A DNA stretch of 64,000 nucleotides from Nephrocerus scutellatus (Eukaryota; Arthropoda; Insecta; Diptera; Pipunculidae): the NCBI GenBank assembly GCA_947095585.1, contig OX352765.1:24892254-24956253 (forward strand), in the 5' to 3' direction. How positions within the stretch are numbered: the stretch's first letter is position 1; every line of letters begins with the position of its first letter. Made by a program: the position numbers and the translations under genes. Under the pieces are notes generated by a model. The model searched no databases. It was not told the origin of the DNA and was given only the letters and a program-made list of their open reading frames with translations. Shown here in pieces: positions 22,645-35,199 of the stretch.

Positions 22645-25600
22645 ATGCGGAAGATGAACAGACCAACGGTGTACGATCCATTAATAATAAATCGTGTGAA
22701 ACAGGTAAGAGCGATTGCGAAGGGCCCAGCGGCAGAGACTTTGATGAAGCAAGGTTATGTTTGTCTAATTTTTTGTATAACTGGCGTCTATTTTTTTATA
22801 TTAAAAAAAAGTGATTTAATGCAATTTGCACGTTTTTCCTGGTAGTATTTGGAGGATAATGTCCACCAGACGTTTTTAGATGTTGGTATAATGGCGAAAG
22901 CGTTGCAGGAACGCTATCCAGAATACAGTCGCCGCAAGTTTGTCCCTTTTCGAATGCTGGTGGAACAAGGTGTGATATTCCATTCCTGACTTGTGACCTG
23001 ATTTTAATTATAATTTTCATTTACTGATTTGCTCGCTCTAGCCTATACTACTCTTTCGAAAAGCATTTTGAAAGACGGCGGTCCGCCATCCGATGACTCT
23101 GATGGTTCCGATCTGGAGGTTATGGATGTAAGTTCACAGATTACTTTGTTCTTTTAGCTCGGACTTATAAGACTATCTTCAAAATTGCAGGATTCCACAG
23201 ATATCAGTCCATTGAACAATATGCTGACATCTTTGTATTCGAAACCAAAGAATGTTGCTGGCAATAGGGGTGGGAACAATGAATTAATCGACATAAGCAG
23301 CGACGAAAGCGCTGACGATACTCGCAAAAATGGCAAGTCGAAGTCGAAGGGTAAGTAAATACAAATAAAAATATATCTACATTTTAGTATACATAATACG
23401 ATGTAAAAATATTTTTACTTTGTATTGCTTGTATTGCTTATTCTCAAGGTAATTTTAAAATTACTTCTTCAGCATGTTCAATTGTTGTGAACTCTTTCTT
23501 TTCCATTTAATGCAATGTTATGTTTTCTGTTTTTTCGAAATGAATAATGGGCTTTCTTTTTTCCAATAGACACAGGCATTGTCGGAGTGAAACAATTTCG
23601 TGAGATAACACTTACTAAAGTTGGCAACGACAACCATCAGCCACCATTGCTTCCATTGCCGTCGTCGAAAAAGGATCAGTCAACACCAAACGTGGCACCG
23701 CAGAAGCGTGGTGATATCAGATCCGTCACGGTAGATCATTCGACCAAGAAACGCAAGGTTCAGAGTAGGTCGCAATCGCCCAAGAATGGGAATAACACAC
23801 AAATGGAAAAGGCGCCTCTTGAATCCTCCTTGTTGTCATCGTTCCAACAAAAAACAGCACAGCAGCAACACCAACAACTCCAGCATCAACAACAACAGCC
23901 ACCGCAGAAACAGCGAGCTGGAATTTTTTCTTTGAATCATTTTGGCAGTGGAAACAGCAACGATGGCGTTCAGTTTCCATTGCATAGTTCTCAGGCAAAC
24001 GGACGCAAATACAAAAAAGAAGTTCAGCCACAGAAATCGAGACAAACCTTTCAAGATATTGGTGGTATGGACAAAGTACTTAAAGAACTGTGCGAATTAC
24101 TAATGCACATAAAGCAGCCGGATATATATTTTGTTCTCGGTCTCATGCCGCCTCGGGGTATATTGCTACATGGTCCGCCCGGTTGCGGGAAAACTCTGCT
24201 TGCCCAAGCTGTCGCTGGAGTGAGTAGAACACTTTTAAGGCTTACTCATTGAAAAAATGTTTAATTTAATTTTTTACGCCCTCTAGCAATTGGGAATTCC
24301 GTTGATTGAAGTTCCAGCAACTGAACTAATTGCAGGGGTTTCCGGTGAATCAGAAGAGCGTATTCGCGACATTTTCGAGCAAGCGTCCGGTTGTGCACCT
24401 TGTGTGCTTTTTATTGACGAGATTGATGCGATTTCATCGAATCGCTCGAACGCTCAGAGGGATATGGAACGTCGAATTGTCTCACAACTGATCAGTAGCT
24501 TGGACAGTCTTAGAGTCAGCGAGAACGGCCAGTCAGTACTTGTGATTGGAGCAACCACACGACCAGATGTACTTGATCCAGCACTGCGTCGTGTGGGTAG
24601 ATTTGATCACGAAATTGCTATCGGCATTCCAAATCGTAAGGACCGTAAAGACATTCTGACAATAATTTGTGATGGGCTCTCTGTTGAGCAGAAGTGCGAC
24701 TACGATAAGATCGCCGAACTTACTCCTGGATATGTGGGAGCAGATTTGTTGGCATTGGTATCACGTGCAGCAACCATCGCTGTTAAGAGGAAGTATGTAG
24801 CATTTGTCTGAGGTTTGCTGGTAATTCTAAAAAAAAATCATTTCTTGCAGGTGCTCTGAACAAATGCGTGAGTTTCAAGCAAAAACCCGGCAAAATATTA
24901 CAATTGTCGATCTGGATGACGAGGTAGATGATGTTGCTCCTAAGACCGACGTTGACAAGTCCGACGCTGATTTGAAGGAAATTACAGAAAAAGATAAAAA
25001 AGAAAAAGAATCTATAGAAGTCGAAGAGATTGTCGATGCCAGCAAAAACGATACAACAACCGTTCCAGCAGATCAGGGTGAAGCGGAGAAAATCAATGGT
25101 GCAATCACCGAAGAAGCTGAAGTGGAAAATATGGAAGTTGAGGAGGAAGCAGATGTTGGTGCAGATTCCATTGAAATGACACATGTTAATAACACAGAAT
25201 TAGCAGAAGAAAAAACAGAGATAACCGCACTAGTGGCCGATGCCGTTGAGGTTGCCGATGCCGGTGCAGATGGGATAGCAGCCACCGATGAAGAACCACC
25301 ATCAGCATCTGCTGAAGAAACCATTGATGTAGATGAGGTATCTGAAGTTAATACAATAAAATTCCCAGAGCCTACACTGTTTGAGATGCTTAACTGGTTG
25401 GACAAGACTCCAGAAGATATTTCACAAGTTGGTGATTTCTGCATAACTTTTGAAGATTTCCGGGAGGCTGTGAAAGTTGTTCAGCCTTCTGCCAAACGTG
25501 AAGGTTTTATTACAGTTCCCGATGTTACATGGGATGACATTGGCTCTCTGCAGGATATTCGTGAAGAACTTAAACTAGCTGTTTTGGCTCCTGTTAAATT

Positions 25601-26593
25601 CCCAGAAAAACTTGCCCAATTGGGTTTATCCGCGCCGTCCGGGGTTCTGTTGTGCGGTCCGCCTGGTTGTGGTAAGACACTTCTTGCCAAGGCAATTGCT
25701 AACGAAGCTGGCATTAATTTTATATCCGTCAAAGGACCCGAGCTTATGAATATGGTAAGAAATGTCACGCTTGGAACGGCTGGGAAGTATAATTACATTG
25801 CAAATATCTCACTTTAATTGCAGTATGTAGGTGAAAGTGAACGTGCAGTCCGTGCATGCTTCCAGAGGGCTCGCAACTCATCACCGTGTGTGATCTTCTT
25901 TGATGAATTTGATTCGTTGTGTCCCAAGCGATCTGAAAACAATGAGGCTGGCTCAGGCACGCGAGTCGTGAATCAATTGCTTACCGAAATGGATGGCGTT
26001 GAGGACCGTAAAGGAGTCTACATTCTGGCAGCAACCAACCGACCTGATATCATTGATCCTGCCATTCTTCGTCCGGGCCGTTTGGATACAATTCTCTATG
26101 TTGGTTTGCCACAGACGAAAGACCGCGAGGAAATATTACTGGCTCAGACGAAGGTGATTAGGTCAATTATCAACAGCGTATGATTTCTAATTTCATCTTT
26201 CTTTGTTTTTGTTTTCTATCTCTTGCAGAATCGCACTAAACCTGTTTTAAACGACGATGTTGATTTCGGTGAATTGGCTGCAAAGACTGATGGCTACACC
26301 GGTGCCGATTTGGCCGGTCTTGTTCGTCAGGCATCGATGTTGGCCCTCAAGGAGTCGATAAATAACAGCGAGATCAGTTTGGACGATCTATCCGTCAATG
26401 CCAGCCACTTTGAATGCTCATTGAAACTACTGAGACCATCAGTTACTCCAGAGGTGTGGTCATTTAGTATTTTCTTTTTGTATTTCTTCTTTTTCAATTC
26501 TATCTTCTCGTTTATAAGGATCGTAAAATCTATGATAAATTGCGGGATAAGTATGCCGCGCCCAGGGTTCCAACTCCTACAAAGGCAGTCTAA
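22645..26593 (+). CDS. smid: NVL / smallminded AAA ATPase (10 exons)
   Basis: join(22645..22704, 22846..22969, 23042..23127, 23191..23350, 23570..24219, 24287..24792, 24851..25754, 25824..26153, 26229..26453, 26519..26593) gives 1039 residues, all GT-AG with consistent phases. The N-terminal domain ([15 protein letters not shown]) matches the NVL type. An NLS (KKRKV, about 203-207) and a polyQ tract (about 236-258) follow. AAA domain D1 has Walker A GPPGCGKT at about 345 and Walker B LFIDEID at about 401. A Glu/Asp-rich linker spans about 535-700. Domain D2 has Walker A at about 798, Walker B IFFDEFD at about 854 and RPGRLD. NVL family members act in the nucleolus in 60S ribosomal subunit maturation, remodelling pre-60S/MTR4 complexes. 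The last exon encodes a Lys/Pro-rich tail. Both nucleotide sites look intact. The polyQ tract and long acidic linker are notable but not unusual for flies. Confidence 0.95.
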
Positions 26594-27550
26594 GGACGAG
26601 TACTGACGGATTGCAGTTTAGTACATTAATTTTGAAAATAATTCTTGAATATGAATTTTGGAAGACTTGAGTTTATTCTTTTTATATTCATGCTGAATTA
26701 CTAATTAATTATAATAACGAAAATATGAAATATTCTGAAATTGAGAGCAATATTCTTAAATTGCATATCGTCTGTATATGTGCAAGCATTTTACGAAGTA
26801 TCGCTTGGTATAGCATGCATATTCAATTCAATTCATTCTTTAATGTGACGAGTAAAAATCTTTTATGAATAAAAATCAAATTCGTATTTTGTTTGAGAGT
26901 TATCTAAAAATTAAAGGGAAGTTCATTTAAATAATTTTACAAATTGCAAATGTTTTCCAACCGCAGTTGATTAACAATTGTCTTGAAATGCAATGTTAAT
27001 TACATATATGTCGTTTATTAGGGCGTTCTTACTTCTTACAATGGAAAAACTTAAGACTTAGGGCGCTCTCACAAAGCAAAAGCTTTATTCTTAAGATATA
27101 TACTGAGAGCGCCGTTACAAGGAGGGTTTGAGGCAACGGATTTGTCCTATCCTCAGTAAAAGCTATTCCTAATCCAAGGTGGGACAGCATACGCCGATGG
27201 ATGCATGGCTAAGAGGGTGCTTAGTCGATAGTATGCGGACTCTGAATAGTTGGCGACCTTTGGTTTTAACTGGCCTTCCCATGGCATACCGGATACTCAT
27301 GTCCCGGATACTCGTGGGTCATTATTGATTTAAGTTCTAATAACTATGAGATCAGTTCATCTCAAAGCGCATCAACCTCGGGTCCTGCTGTTGATCAAAC
27401 TGCTGTATCTAGAGAAGCTGTTGAGCTCTCGATGATGGCCTCAACTGCTCGGTTTGCTGTTGAGCAGCCGAACCCTACCCAGAGTTCAGACGGCGTAGCC
27501 ATACGGAACTAAGGACGTGGAATCAGCCACTTCTGACACACTTTCTTTCT
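26594..27550. other. NVL 3' region and intergenic
   Basis: AATAAAAATC near 26868 is a possible polyadenylation signal. From about 27170 the base composition shifts and may belong to the non-LTR element that is recognisable from 27560. Confidence 0.4.
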
Positions 27551-27559
27551 ATTCCAGAA

Positions 27560-29890
27560 TTCATAACGAAAGACCTGTAGGCCCTGCTGATTGAAGTTCC
27601 GACCGATAGGGCAACACAGAACATTGTGTGTGCCTCCAGTAACTCATAGGATGCGATGCAAATACACATCATGAGGTCTGGGGCAGAACGATATCAATAG
27701 AAGGGGTGAGTGTCTTTTAGAATATCTTATTGGTAGTAACGTAGATATACTTAATAAAGGATCCAGCCTACCTTCATAAATGTGATTCGCGAAGAGATAC
27801 TTGACCGCACTATCGCCAGTCCATTTATCTTCAGGTTTGTTGAAAACTGCCATTTGTCCGACGAAGCCTCGCTGTCAGACCATCAACACATCAGGTTGTG
27901 TAAACGAAAGGTTCCCTGGAGGAATGACCAGCTGGCTAAGCGTAGGAAGAAAATCAGAAAACTCTTCAACTCTGCTAAACGCACGAATAGTTTGGACGAA
28001 TATAGGTTCGCCCTTACAGAGAACAACTCTGAATTAAGACGATCCAAACGTGCCACATGGAGGAAATGCTGCGAAAACATTGTCGAAATGCCAGTAGCTG
28101 TAAGAATACATCAAGCATAAGTTAAGGATCAGACGAACTGTGTTTATTAAAAAAAGGCCAATGGCACCTACACGTCCGATCGTGAGGATACAATCAGAAG
28201 TCATTTCCCAGGTTCGTCTACTTGTGCACCATACACGCACCCGAACGCATCTGACCAAAGGGTCTTTATTTCTAGTAGGGTAAATAGTGTATCCGGCAAA
28301 ATCTTCAGTCCAGTCTACATGGGCAGTAGGCTCTTTCAAACCGTTCAAAGATCCCGGCGGTGATGAAATCTTTCCATTGGTTCTACAGAAGGCAGTCGAT
28401 CTGATCCTACCGATTATGATTGCTTTATTTAGAGCCAGCTACAACTGGGGGTACATTCCTACTATCTGGAGGCAGGAAAATATGATATTTATCCCCAAAC
28501 CAGGCAATAAGCTGTCTAAATCTTACAGACCTATAAGTTAACATTATTTGTCCTCAAAACCATGGAGAGACTTATTGATGTTCATATTACAGGACGGTTA
28601 GAATAGTCTACTCCTCTGCACTCAAGTCAGCTTGCGTACAGGAAAGGCAAAAGCACAGAAGGTGAGTGAAGGGCACTCGTATTGAAGATAGAAGGAAATT
28701 TTCGTTCCAAGGAAGAGGCCCTGTGTGCCTTCCTCGACATTGACTCTATTGCAGGGGCAATCAGTAGCAGGGGTATCGACGACTCGACTCCACTAATCAT
28801 TGGATAAGGGTCATGCTTGAAAGTCAAGATATTATTTCCTCCTCGGAAGGAGCGTCTGTGTCTGTGACTGCTGTTAAGGGATGTTCCCAAGGAGGAGTGC
28901 TTTCTCCCCTTCTATGGTCACTAGTCATTGACAATCATATAGTCGATCTTCAGAGATTACCATTGGTTATGCGGACGAGTTGGCGATTTTTATTAGTGGT
29001 AAGCACTGCACGACTATCACTAGTGTCATGCAAGGTGCTTTACTACACGTTTAAGAATGGTGCAACAGAAAAGGACTATCCATCAATCCTTGCAAAATCT
29101 TTGCATTACGGCAGCACTAGAAGCTGTTGTAGGGCTTTCATCCCTGTCAATCTTCATTAGGAAGACGGCTGCTAGATGCGCTATTAATCTGCAACTAGCA
29201 TACGGGTACAAACCGGGTGACTATGGGGGTCACCTGAGAATTCTTGACTCAATTCCAAAAAGAGACATGTTTTGCATATCGCTGACATTATGGTCAGGGA
29301 GCACTGTTTCGGAAGGAAATTTGAAGTAGAAATATTGGACCGGGTAAACTGGTGCAATGGTGTTCCGGCACTGGACGATAGAGGTCTGGTCTGGTTCACA
29401 GATGGATCAAAGATGAAAACTGGAGTTGGAGCTGGTGTCTTTGGACCGAACGCCAAAGCCTCAATACCAATGGGAGAAAGTCCATCGGTTTTCCAGGCGG
29501 AAATCCATGCCTTTGAGATTTGCGCCGGGATTAACCTTAATAAAGGAATTAAAGGCGCTAGAATATATATCTTGTCAGATAGCCAGGCAGCACTTAAAGC
29601 GCTCTCGTCCAATTTAATGGACTCAATATCAGTCAAAAACTGCTACGATGCACTGCAATCTCTTGCCATACACAACAGACTGAAACCAGGTTGGGGCCCT
29701 GGTCATCAGGGAATTGCAGGCAACGAATCTGCAGACTAAGTAGGTATGGCTGGCTCGGAATCTGCGTTCATAGGACCTGAACTGTGGTGTCAACTGGGCT
29801 GCCGCTACAGCACTGATAAATTGTTGGGAACACAAACTTCGTCTAGCCCACCGGGATAACGTCCCGGGACTTGGGCAATCCAAACAATTA
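27560..29890 (+). mobile_element. Non-LTR retrotransposon remnant with EN, RT and RNase H (I-like)
   Basis: Broken plus-strand frames show an endonuclease C-terminus (LLIEVPTDRATQNIV near 27590; SDEASLSDHQHIRL near 27860). RT pieces follow (FKDPGGDEIFPLVLQ at about 28340; FIPKPGNKLSKSYRPIS near 28490; GCSQGGVLSPLLWSL near 28880). An RNase H domain lies at 29390-29740 (WFTDGSKMKTGVGAG, QAEIHAFEI, LSDSQAALKAL, GHQGIAGNESAD). RNase H in a non-LTR element points to an I-type clade. The RNase H frame (29272-29739) is almost intact, but the rest is frameshifted or deleted. Confidence 0.85.
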
Positions 29891-30176
29891 ATCAGACCCT
29901 TTTTCTACAAATAAATCCTTAATTTTAATAGGGATAGCATTAGAAAGGTGGTGAGTTTCCCAACAGGTTATTGTGGCTTGCGATATAACTCTTGTTTTCG
30001 TCGAGAACGCTGTCGCAATGGGACACCAAACCTTCACTGTACCCAGCAAATCGAAAGCGCTGTAAGATACAATAGATATTTCAGGTAGCAGTGTCTGCCA
30101 TATGGGCTAGGGTAGAAATAAAAAAAAAACAATTGTCTGTCTGGCTTGGAAAGGACGGTCACAGTATAGAACAATG

Positions 30177-30320
30177 AGGCCAGCCGTATATTGAGCGCAG
30201 CGTAGCACAGCATAGCGTAGGATGCCGCAAAATGTGAAAGTGTGTCATTAAGTAAAAATTTGTATGCCCTAAAAATCTTGGCTGTGTTGTTCTGCGCTCA
30301 ATATGCGGCCAGCCTAAGGG
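30177..30320. mobile_element. Short MITE, about 144 bp
   Basis: Inverted ends: GGCCAGCCGTATATTGAGCG at the left and CGCTCAATATGCGGCCAGCC at the right, with a further CACAG match inside. The interior is non-coding. Confidence 0.7.
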
Positions 30321-30329
30321 AGCAATTTT

Positions 30330-31005
30330 ACCTCAGCTAAGTGACAAGAATTTCCCCAGTATACCTAAAAGTTAGCGTCATAACATTTTTTTCATTCGCG
30401 ATTTGTTTTATTTAATTCAAATAATTTCCATTTAATGGATCCTATTCAGGATGTGTTTGTAATTGAGGTTGGCTCTGTTGCTTGACAGAGGACGGTCACA
30501 GCGCACAGCAAAGAATAACAAGCAAGTAATGAATTCCCAAGTTAAAGTGAATAAGAATTTTTTCTAGATTCCCGATTCGCTTAATAGCTGTATTCCATTA
30601 GGCCATCCTCTTACAAATACTACATATTAGTTGTGAGTAGATGATAAAAGGAATACAATTTTTAGTTATTCACAGTTTATATAAAGCGTAAAATTGGGCG
30701 AGTATTAACATTTCGTAAGACTTACACTGCGGTTCACCACATTAGCACTTCATTTTGAAACCTGCGAGACACAGAAGTTATCACTAGCAGTTGTCCCTAC
30801 ATAATGGAATACAAAAATTAAAAGGGGATATTAACTGATTTCTTATTTGCTGGCACAAATATACAAAAAATAAATTCCTTCCGTAAATATTAAGAATCGC
30901 ACGACTTGATTACACTAGTTTTCATGTATGTCAAATCTAACATTAATCAGTTACTTTGGGGCTTTAAATAAATTTTGAAGAACTAAAAGTCACAAGTCAA
31001 GTTAC
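30330..31005. other. Intergenic, nothing recognised
   Basis: AT-rich, with no coding frame or clear repeat end. Confidence 0.4.
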
Positions 31006-31009
31006 AAGT

Positions 31010-31312
31010 GAGCGCCGTGGCTCAGTGGAAAAGCGCATCGCTACTGAGCAGGGATTCGTGGTTCGAATCCCAGTAACACCAAAAGTATTTTTCACGGTGT
31101 CTCGCCACCACTCGCGAATTGGTGACAAACGTTCCGAGAGTAATAGCTTGTCAAGGAAAGCTTCACAATTCGCCGTTCGGATCCGGCCTTAAATTGTAGG
31201 TCCCTTCCATTTGTGTCCAAAAATATACATGAACAACACAGATAGTCGCGAGAAAGCTAGCCCTTGGACTGCAACAGTTTGTCGCGCCGAATATTATTAT
31301 TATTATTATTAT
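31010..31312 (+). mobile_element. tRNA-derived SINE, near-complete, (ATT)n tail
   Basis: Same head, body and ATT tail as the copy at 7002: GCCGTGGCTCAGTGG, GGTTCGAATCC, CGAGAGTAATAGCTTGTCA. TAAAAGTCACA occurs on both sides (30983-30993 and about 31314-31324) and may be a target-site duplication, though 16 extra bases separate the left copy from the head. Confidence 0.9.
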
Positions 31313-31399
31313 TTAAAAGTCACATTTCTTTTATCATCCCCTCTTAACTACTATGTATAAATTATAAAGCAGCATGGAATACAGCGTTTGAAAAATAGC

Positions 31400-31750
31400 G
31401 TACATAAGTTGCTGAAAAGTGCTTATCGTCCGATATCGTGCGATAACGTCCACTTTCCGCGCTCGATATGTAATATACTTTTTCACACGCCCATAGATGA
31501 AAATGACTGTTTCATCCAGTATAAACTAGCTTCGAAAGTAGCCACAGCGAACACACATTCTAAGAGTAATTTTGCCTTGCGCATAACCGGTTTAGCAGAA
31601 AAACCGGTTTGGTCGTGTGAAAAATAGCGCACATTAGGTACTCGCAGAAAAGTGCTCATCATGCTCGTTAAATTGCATCCCTCGGCTACCGCTCCGTGCT
31701 TCAGGCTTCTAACTCGCACGATAAACTCCATTTTCCTCGCTCGTTATGTA
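31400..31750 (+). repeat. Dispersed repeat, partner of 20950-22015
   Basis: The segment begins AGTGCTTATCGTCCGATATC and ends TCGCTCGTTATGTAATATAC. The two ends are rough inverted echoes of each other (GTCCACTTTCCGCGCTCG and CTCCATTTTCCTCGCTCG are actually direct). The middle matches the minus strand at about 21830-22000. Confidence 0.5.
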
Positions 31751-31824
31751 ATATACTATTTTACTACAGGTTATAGCGCCACCTATAAAGAATTTAGAGT
31801 TTAGTTATATAAGTATTGCATTCT

Positions 31825-31956
31825 TCTTCTTCTTTTTCTTCTTTGTGTCCTATATCCCCTTGTGGGTCCTAGAGCCTCTACTATACACCTACTCGCAATC
31901 GCGTGCGGTTTCTGGCAATGAGCTTCAGCTCACTCCAGCTCTTCCACAATTGCCAT
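31825..31956 (-). mobile_element. Very short 3' fragment of non-LTR family K with 13-bp target-site duplication
   Basis: Starting with a (TTC)n stretch, it reads TGTGTCCTATATCCCCTTGT and matches 43661-43770. It is flanked by perfect AGTATTGCATTCT copies at 31812-31824 and 31957-31969. The element lies with its 3' (AAG)n tail to the left, so it is a severely 5'-truncated insertion. Confidence 0.85.
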
Positions 31957-31969
31957 AGTATTGCATTCT

Positions 31970-32985
31970 GAAGAGCCGAAATAATGCCTCGTTCGATTTG
32001 CTAAGGGGTCAAAGTGACAGTGTTTTCGTTCCTTTCGTGGTCAATAGAATGCCAAACCAAAACCAAATTTGACATTTCTAGTTTACAGAAAACTTCCTGA
32101 GAAATTAGATGGCTTGTTCTCTCTTCGGCATCTTGGTGAGTAAACGAAATCATGCCCATCGATTACCGAGGGGTAAAAAAAGTTACAGTGTTGGTTAGAA
32201 AACTTTGAAAATAAATCGCAATAACAAACTATATCCAAATCCATGATGGATCATTCTTAATTCAACCTAGTAAATCGAATGAGACTTTGATAAATCCGGT
32301 TTTACAGTACGAACCATCGCAGTAGCAGCAGTAGCGATAAATGGACCATTCAGTAAGGACACAAACCGCCTATATTCCGAACTGCGGCATAGAAACAATC
32401 CAAAAACAGAACAACAAAAAAAAATAAGCAGCAGACGTCAACGCCGGACAACAGCACTCGCAAAGTGGTAAAACCACAAGCGGACAGCTTTCCTCCTCTG
32501 CCCTACACAAACCGAGTGCTTTTAAGCGGTCGGCTTTCTTACTCCTTTCTTAGCCAAGTGCTTGTAAGCATACAGCTCTCCGTTTTTTTGCCAGAGTCAA
32601 ACGGCTATCACAACCAAGAGAACAACAACACAAATTGTCATTGATAGCCAAACGAACGACTACCGCGTTCAATGCGCGTCCAGCAGTACAAAACAGCACT
32701 TGATTCTAAAGTGAGCTGTCACTTTTTATTACGAATATAAATAAAGTGATGTTCTTTATGTACTTTTCCAAGAATAGAACCTTTCCGAAACTCCATCCTT
32801 TATCGCATTGAGTCAGTTATTGTTTGGATTAGAAATAGAAATACATATTGCGATATGTTTTTTTTCTCTAAACAAGCACTTAATTCTAGTAAATGACGCA
32901 TAAAGGAAGGCAAAGTGATAAACCACACCCAAGTAATTCAACAAATACATACAAGCAAACTCTCTTGCTTTGGCGTTGTGGAGTT
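31970..32985. other. Intergenic, nothing recognised
   Basis: No gene or clear repeat was recognised. Confidence 0.4.
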
Positions 32986-32990
32986 TAATC

Positions 32991-33808
32991 AAAACCTTCT
33001 CTATAGAAAGCCCAACTGTTCCGATCGTACACAGATACATGCTTGGATTGAGACCAAACGTATTTGTATTTAGTAATCAACTAAAGAGCAAAATCCATAT
33101 AAAATTTTTCTCTTTCCCACTACCACATCTTACGTTTCTCGCTCTATGCGACTACTTATTTTTTGTACACTGGTCAAAACCTTCTCTATAGAAAGCCCAA
33201 CTCTACGCATACTAATGCTGTAAACGAATCCAAAACGCGTCTGTGTTTTGGTACGTGAACAAAACCTTCTCTATAGAAAGCCCAACTCAATGCATACTAA
33301 TGCTGTAAACCAATCCAAAACGCGTCTGTATTTTGGAATGTGAATACAGTGTACAAAAAATAAGTAGTCGCAAAGAGCGAGAAACGTTAGATGTGGTAGT
33401 GGGAAACAGAAATATTTTATATGGATTTTGCTCTTTAGTTGATTACTAAATACAAATACGTTTGGTCTCAATCTAAGCATGTATCTGTGTACGATCGGAA
33501 CAGTTGGGCTTTCTATAGAGAAGGTTTTGTATTCACATCCCACAAACACACATGCGTTTGGTCTTGGTTTACAGCATTAGTATGCGTAGAGTTGGGCTTT
33601 CTATAGAGAAGGTTTTGGATGTGAATACAGTGTACAAAAAATAAGAAGTCGCAAAGAGCGAGAAACGTAAGATGTGGTAGTGGGAAACAGAAAAATTTCA
33701 TATGAATTTTGCTCTTTAGTTGATTACTAATTCAAATACGTTTGGTCTAAATCTAAGAATGTATCTGTGTACGATCGGAACAGTTGGACTTTCTATAGAG
33801 AAGGTTTT
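32991..33808. repeat. Foldback-like array of six inverted core repeats
   Basis: The 27-base core begins AAAACCTTCTCTATAGAAAG. It occurs forward at 32991-33017, 33176-33202 and 33261-33287, and reversed at 33502-33528, 33590-33616 and 33782-33808 (the last with one change). A roughly 160-base arm (GTTCCGATCGTACACAGATA to TTTTTTGTACA) follows the first forward core and recurs inverted at about 33345-33501 and 33620-33781. A second short unit contains TACTAATGCTGTAAAC. Open frames here are repeat shadows. Confidence 0.85.
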
Positions 33809-33849
33809 GGTTTTGACTTGGCTACGTTAAAAAAAGTATATGGGTATAT

Positions 33850-34520
33850 TGAGTAGGATGAAGTTCAAGGTTCGAGTCTTAGAAACACAAAAAAAAATTT
33901 TCACGGTCCGTCTTCTGACGGCCGATTTTGGTCGCAAAATGACGCAAGAGTCTGTCCTGTACGTACGTACGTACGTCGTGTTGTTTTCTTTATTTAGTTT
34001 AGTATACTTTTGATGGCAGCAGCCTGTCCTGTAGTACAGGTCGTGGGGTCCATCTGCAGCATAATATCTAACAGCTATATTGCAGGACTTAAAGCGATAT
34101 ATTAATAAATGGTTTACTCCCAAGGGAGGACCGCTAATTAGCTAAAAAAAAGAGTATGCTTAATGGCGCAAGCTAGGCTAGCGCGGGGCTCAATCCCCAA
34201 CTCTACCGACACTCGATGTCCTGTAGTGCAAGATAGCCGCTGCGAGTAATTCGGTTCTCTCTTGCCTCATGAAGGAGGCTACTCACATACTATGGCCTAA
34301 TAACTAATATACTGAGACACACAATTTACTACTGCTATTAACTTGCGGTAATTTTTGCTTCGTGCCTAATTTTGCGATCGCCCCTCTGGACTGCTCTGGA
34401 CAAACATCCGAGAGTAATAATAGTCATGGAAAGGTCCACAATTAGCTAACCTTTCGGATATGCATGCACAGCACGAATGGTCGCGAGAAGCTCTAGGCTC
34501 TGGACCGCTCCAAATATTTA
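33850..34520 (+). mobile_element. Two decayed SINE fragments
   Basis: GGTTCGAGTCTTAGAAACAC followed by TTTTCACGGTCC (33868-33910) is a B-box/body fragment. CCGAGAGTAATAATAGTCA to GGTCGCGAGAAGCTC (34408-34495) is a body fragment. An ACGT microsatellite lies at about 33961-33976 between them. Confidence 0.6.
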
Positions 34521-34639
34521 CGTTAAAAAAGCGCCAATAGTTGCATTTTAAGTCCATCTTTCCATATTTCTATCATTCCATCATTGACATTATTGGTAGC
34601 ACCTCACGAGCTGTACAAAAAGCTTTCACCCAGATATAT

Positions 34640-35190
34640 CTCAAATAAATAAGAGTAAGATTTCTGGGACACGGAGAATCCACATAAAATGCATGAAGAG
34701 CCATTGCATTCCCTGTGACTGTGTGGCATTTGCAGTGAAAAAGTGATTGGCCCTTATTTTTTTAAGGCCGCTGAATTCACCACTGCAACCGTAATTGGTG
34801 AGCACTACAGACAGGTGTTAAACAAGTGTTTTTCTCGTAAGTTGTTGAATTGCGTCTCGAGCATTGTTGGTTCCAGCAGGGCGAAGCAACCGCTCACACA
34901 GCTCGGGCAGCAATGAAGATTTTGAAACACGAATTTTCGGACGGTCTTTCGTTTTGGCGATTTGAACTTCTTCCTTTGGGTCTTTTTGAAATCTCGCGCT
35001 TACCATAACAAACCACAAAACCTGCACGTCTTAAACATTGACGAAGGAATCACCAATTTGGAGCCAGATGTTTTGCGATCAACAATTCAAAATGCCGTAA
35101 AACGAGCACAAATGTGCATCACCTCAGAATGGCAAGCGAACTCGGGACATAAACTATTTTTGAAACTCTTTGTGATGCTTTCTGTTTGTT
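34640..35190 (+). mobile_element. Tc1/mariner transposase C-terminal remnant
   Basis: Blocks in shifting frames: VIGPYFFKAAEFTTATVIGE (about 34745), WFQQGEATAHTARAA (about 34870, where the catalytic-block Asp of the usual QQDGA is lost), FFLWVFLKSRAYHNKPQNL (about 34965) and NLEPDVLRSTIQNAVKRAQ (about 35055). It is dead. Confidence 0.75.
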
Positions 35191-35199
35191 AGGGGTTAG

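Noticed and set aside
33018..33700. Several 60-90 codon frames
   Set aside because: They are shadows of the inverted-repeat array; the same peptide appears on both strands because the repeat arms are inverted.
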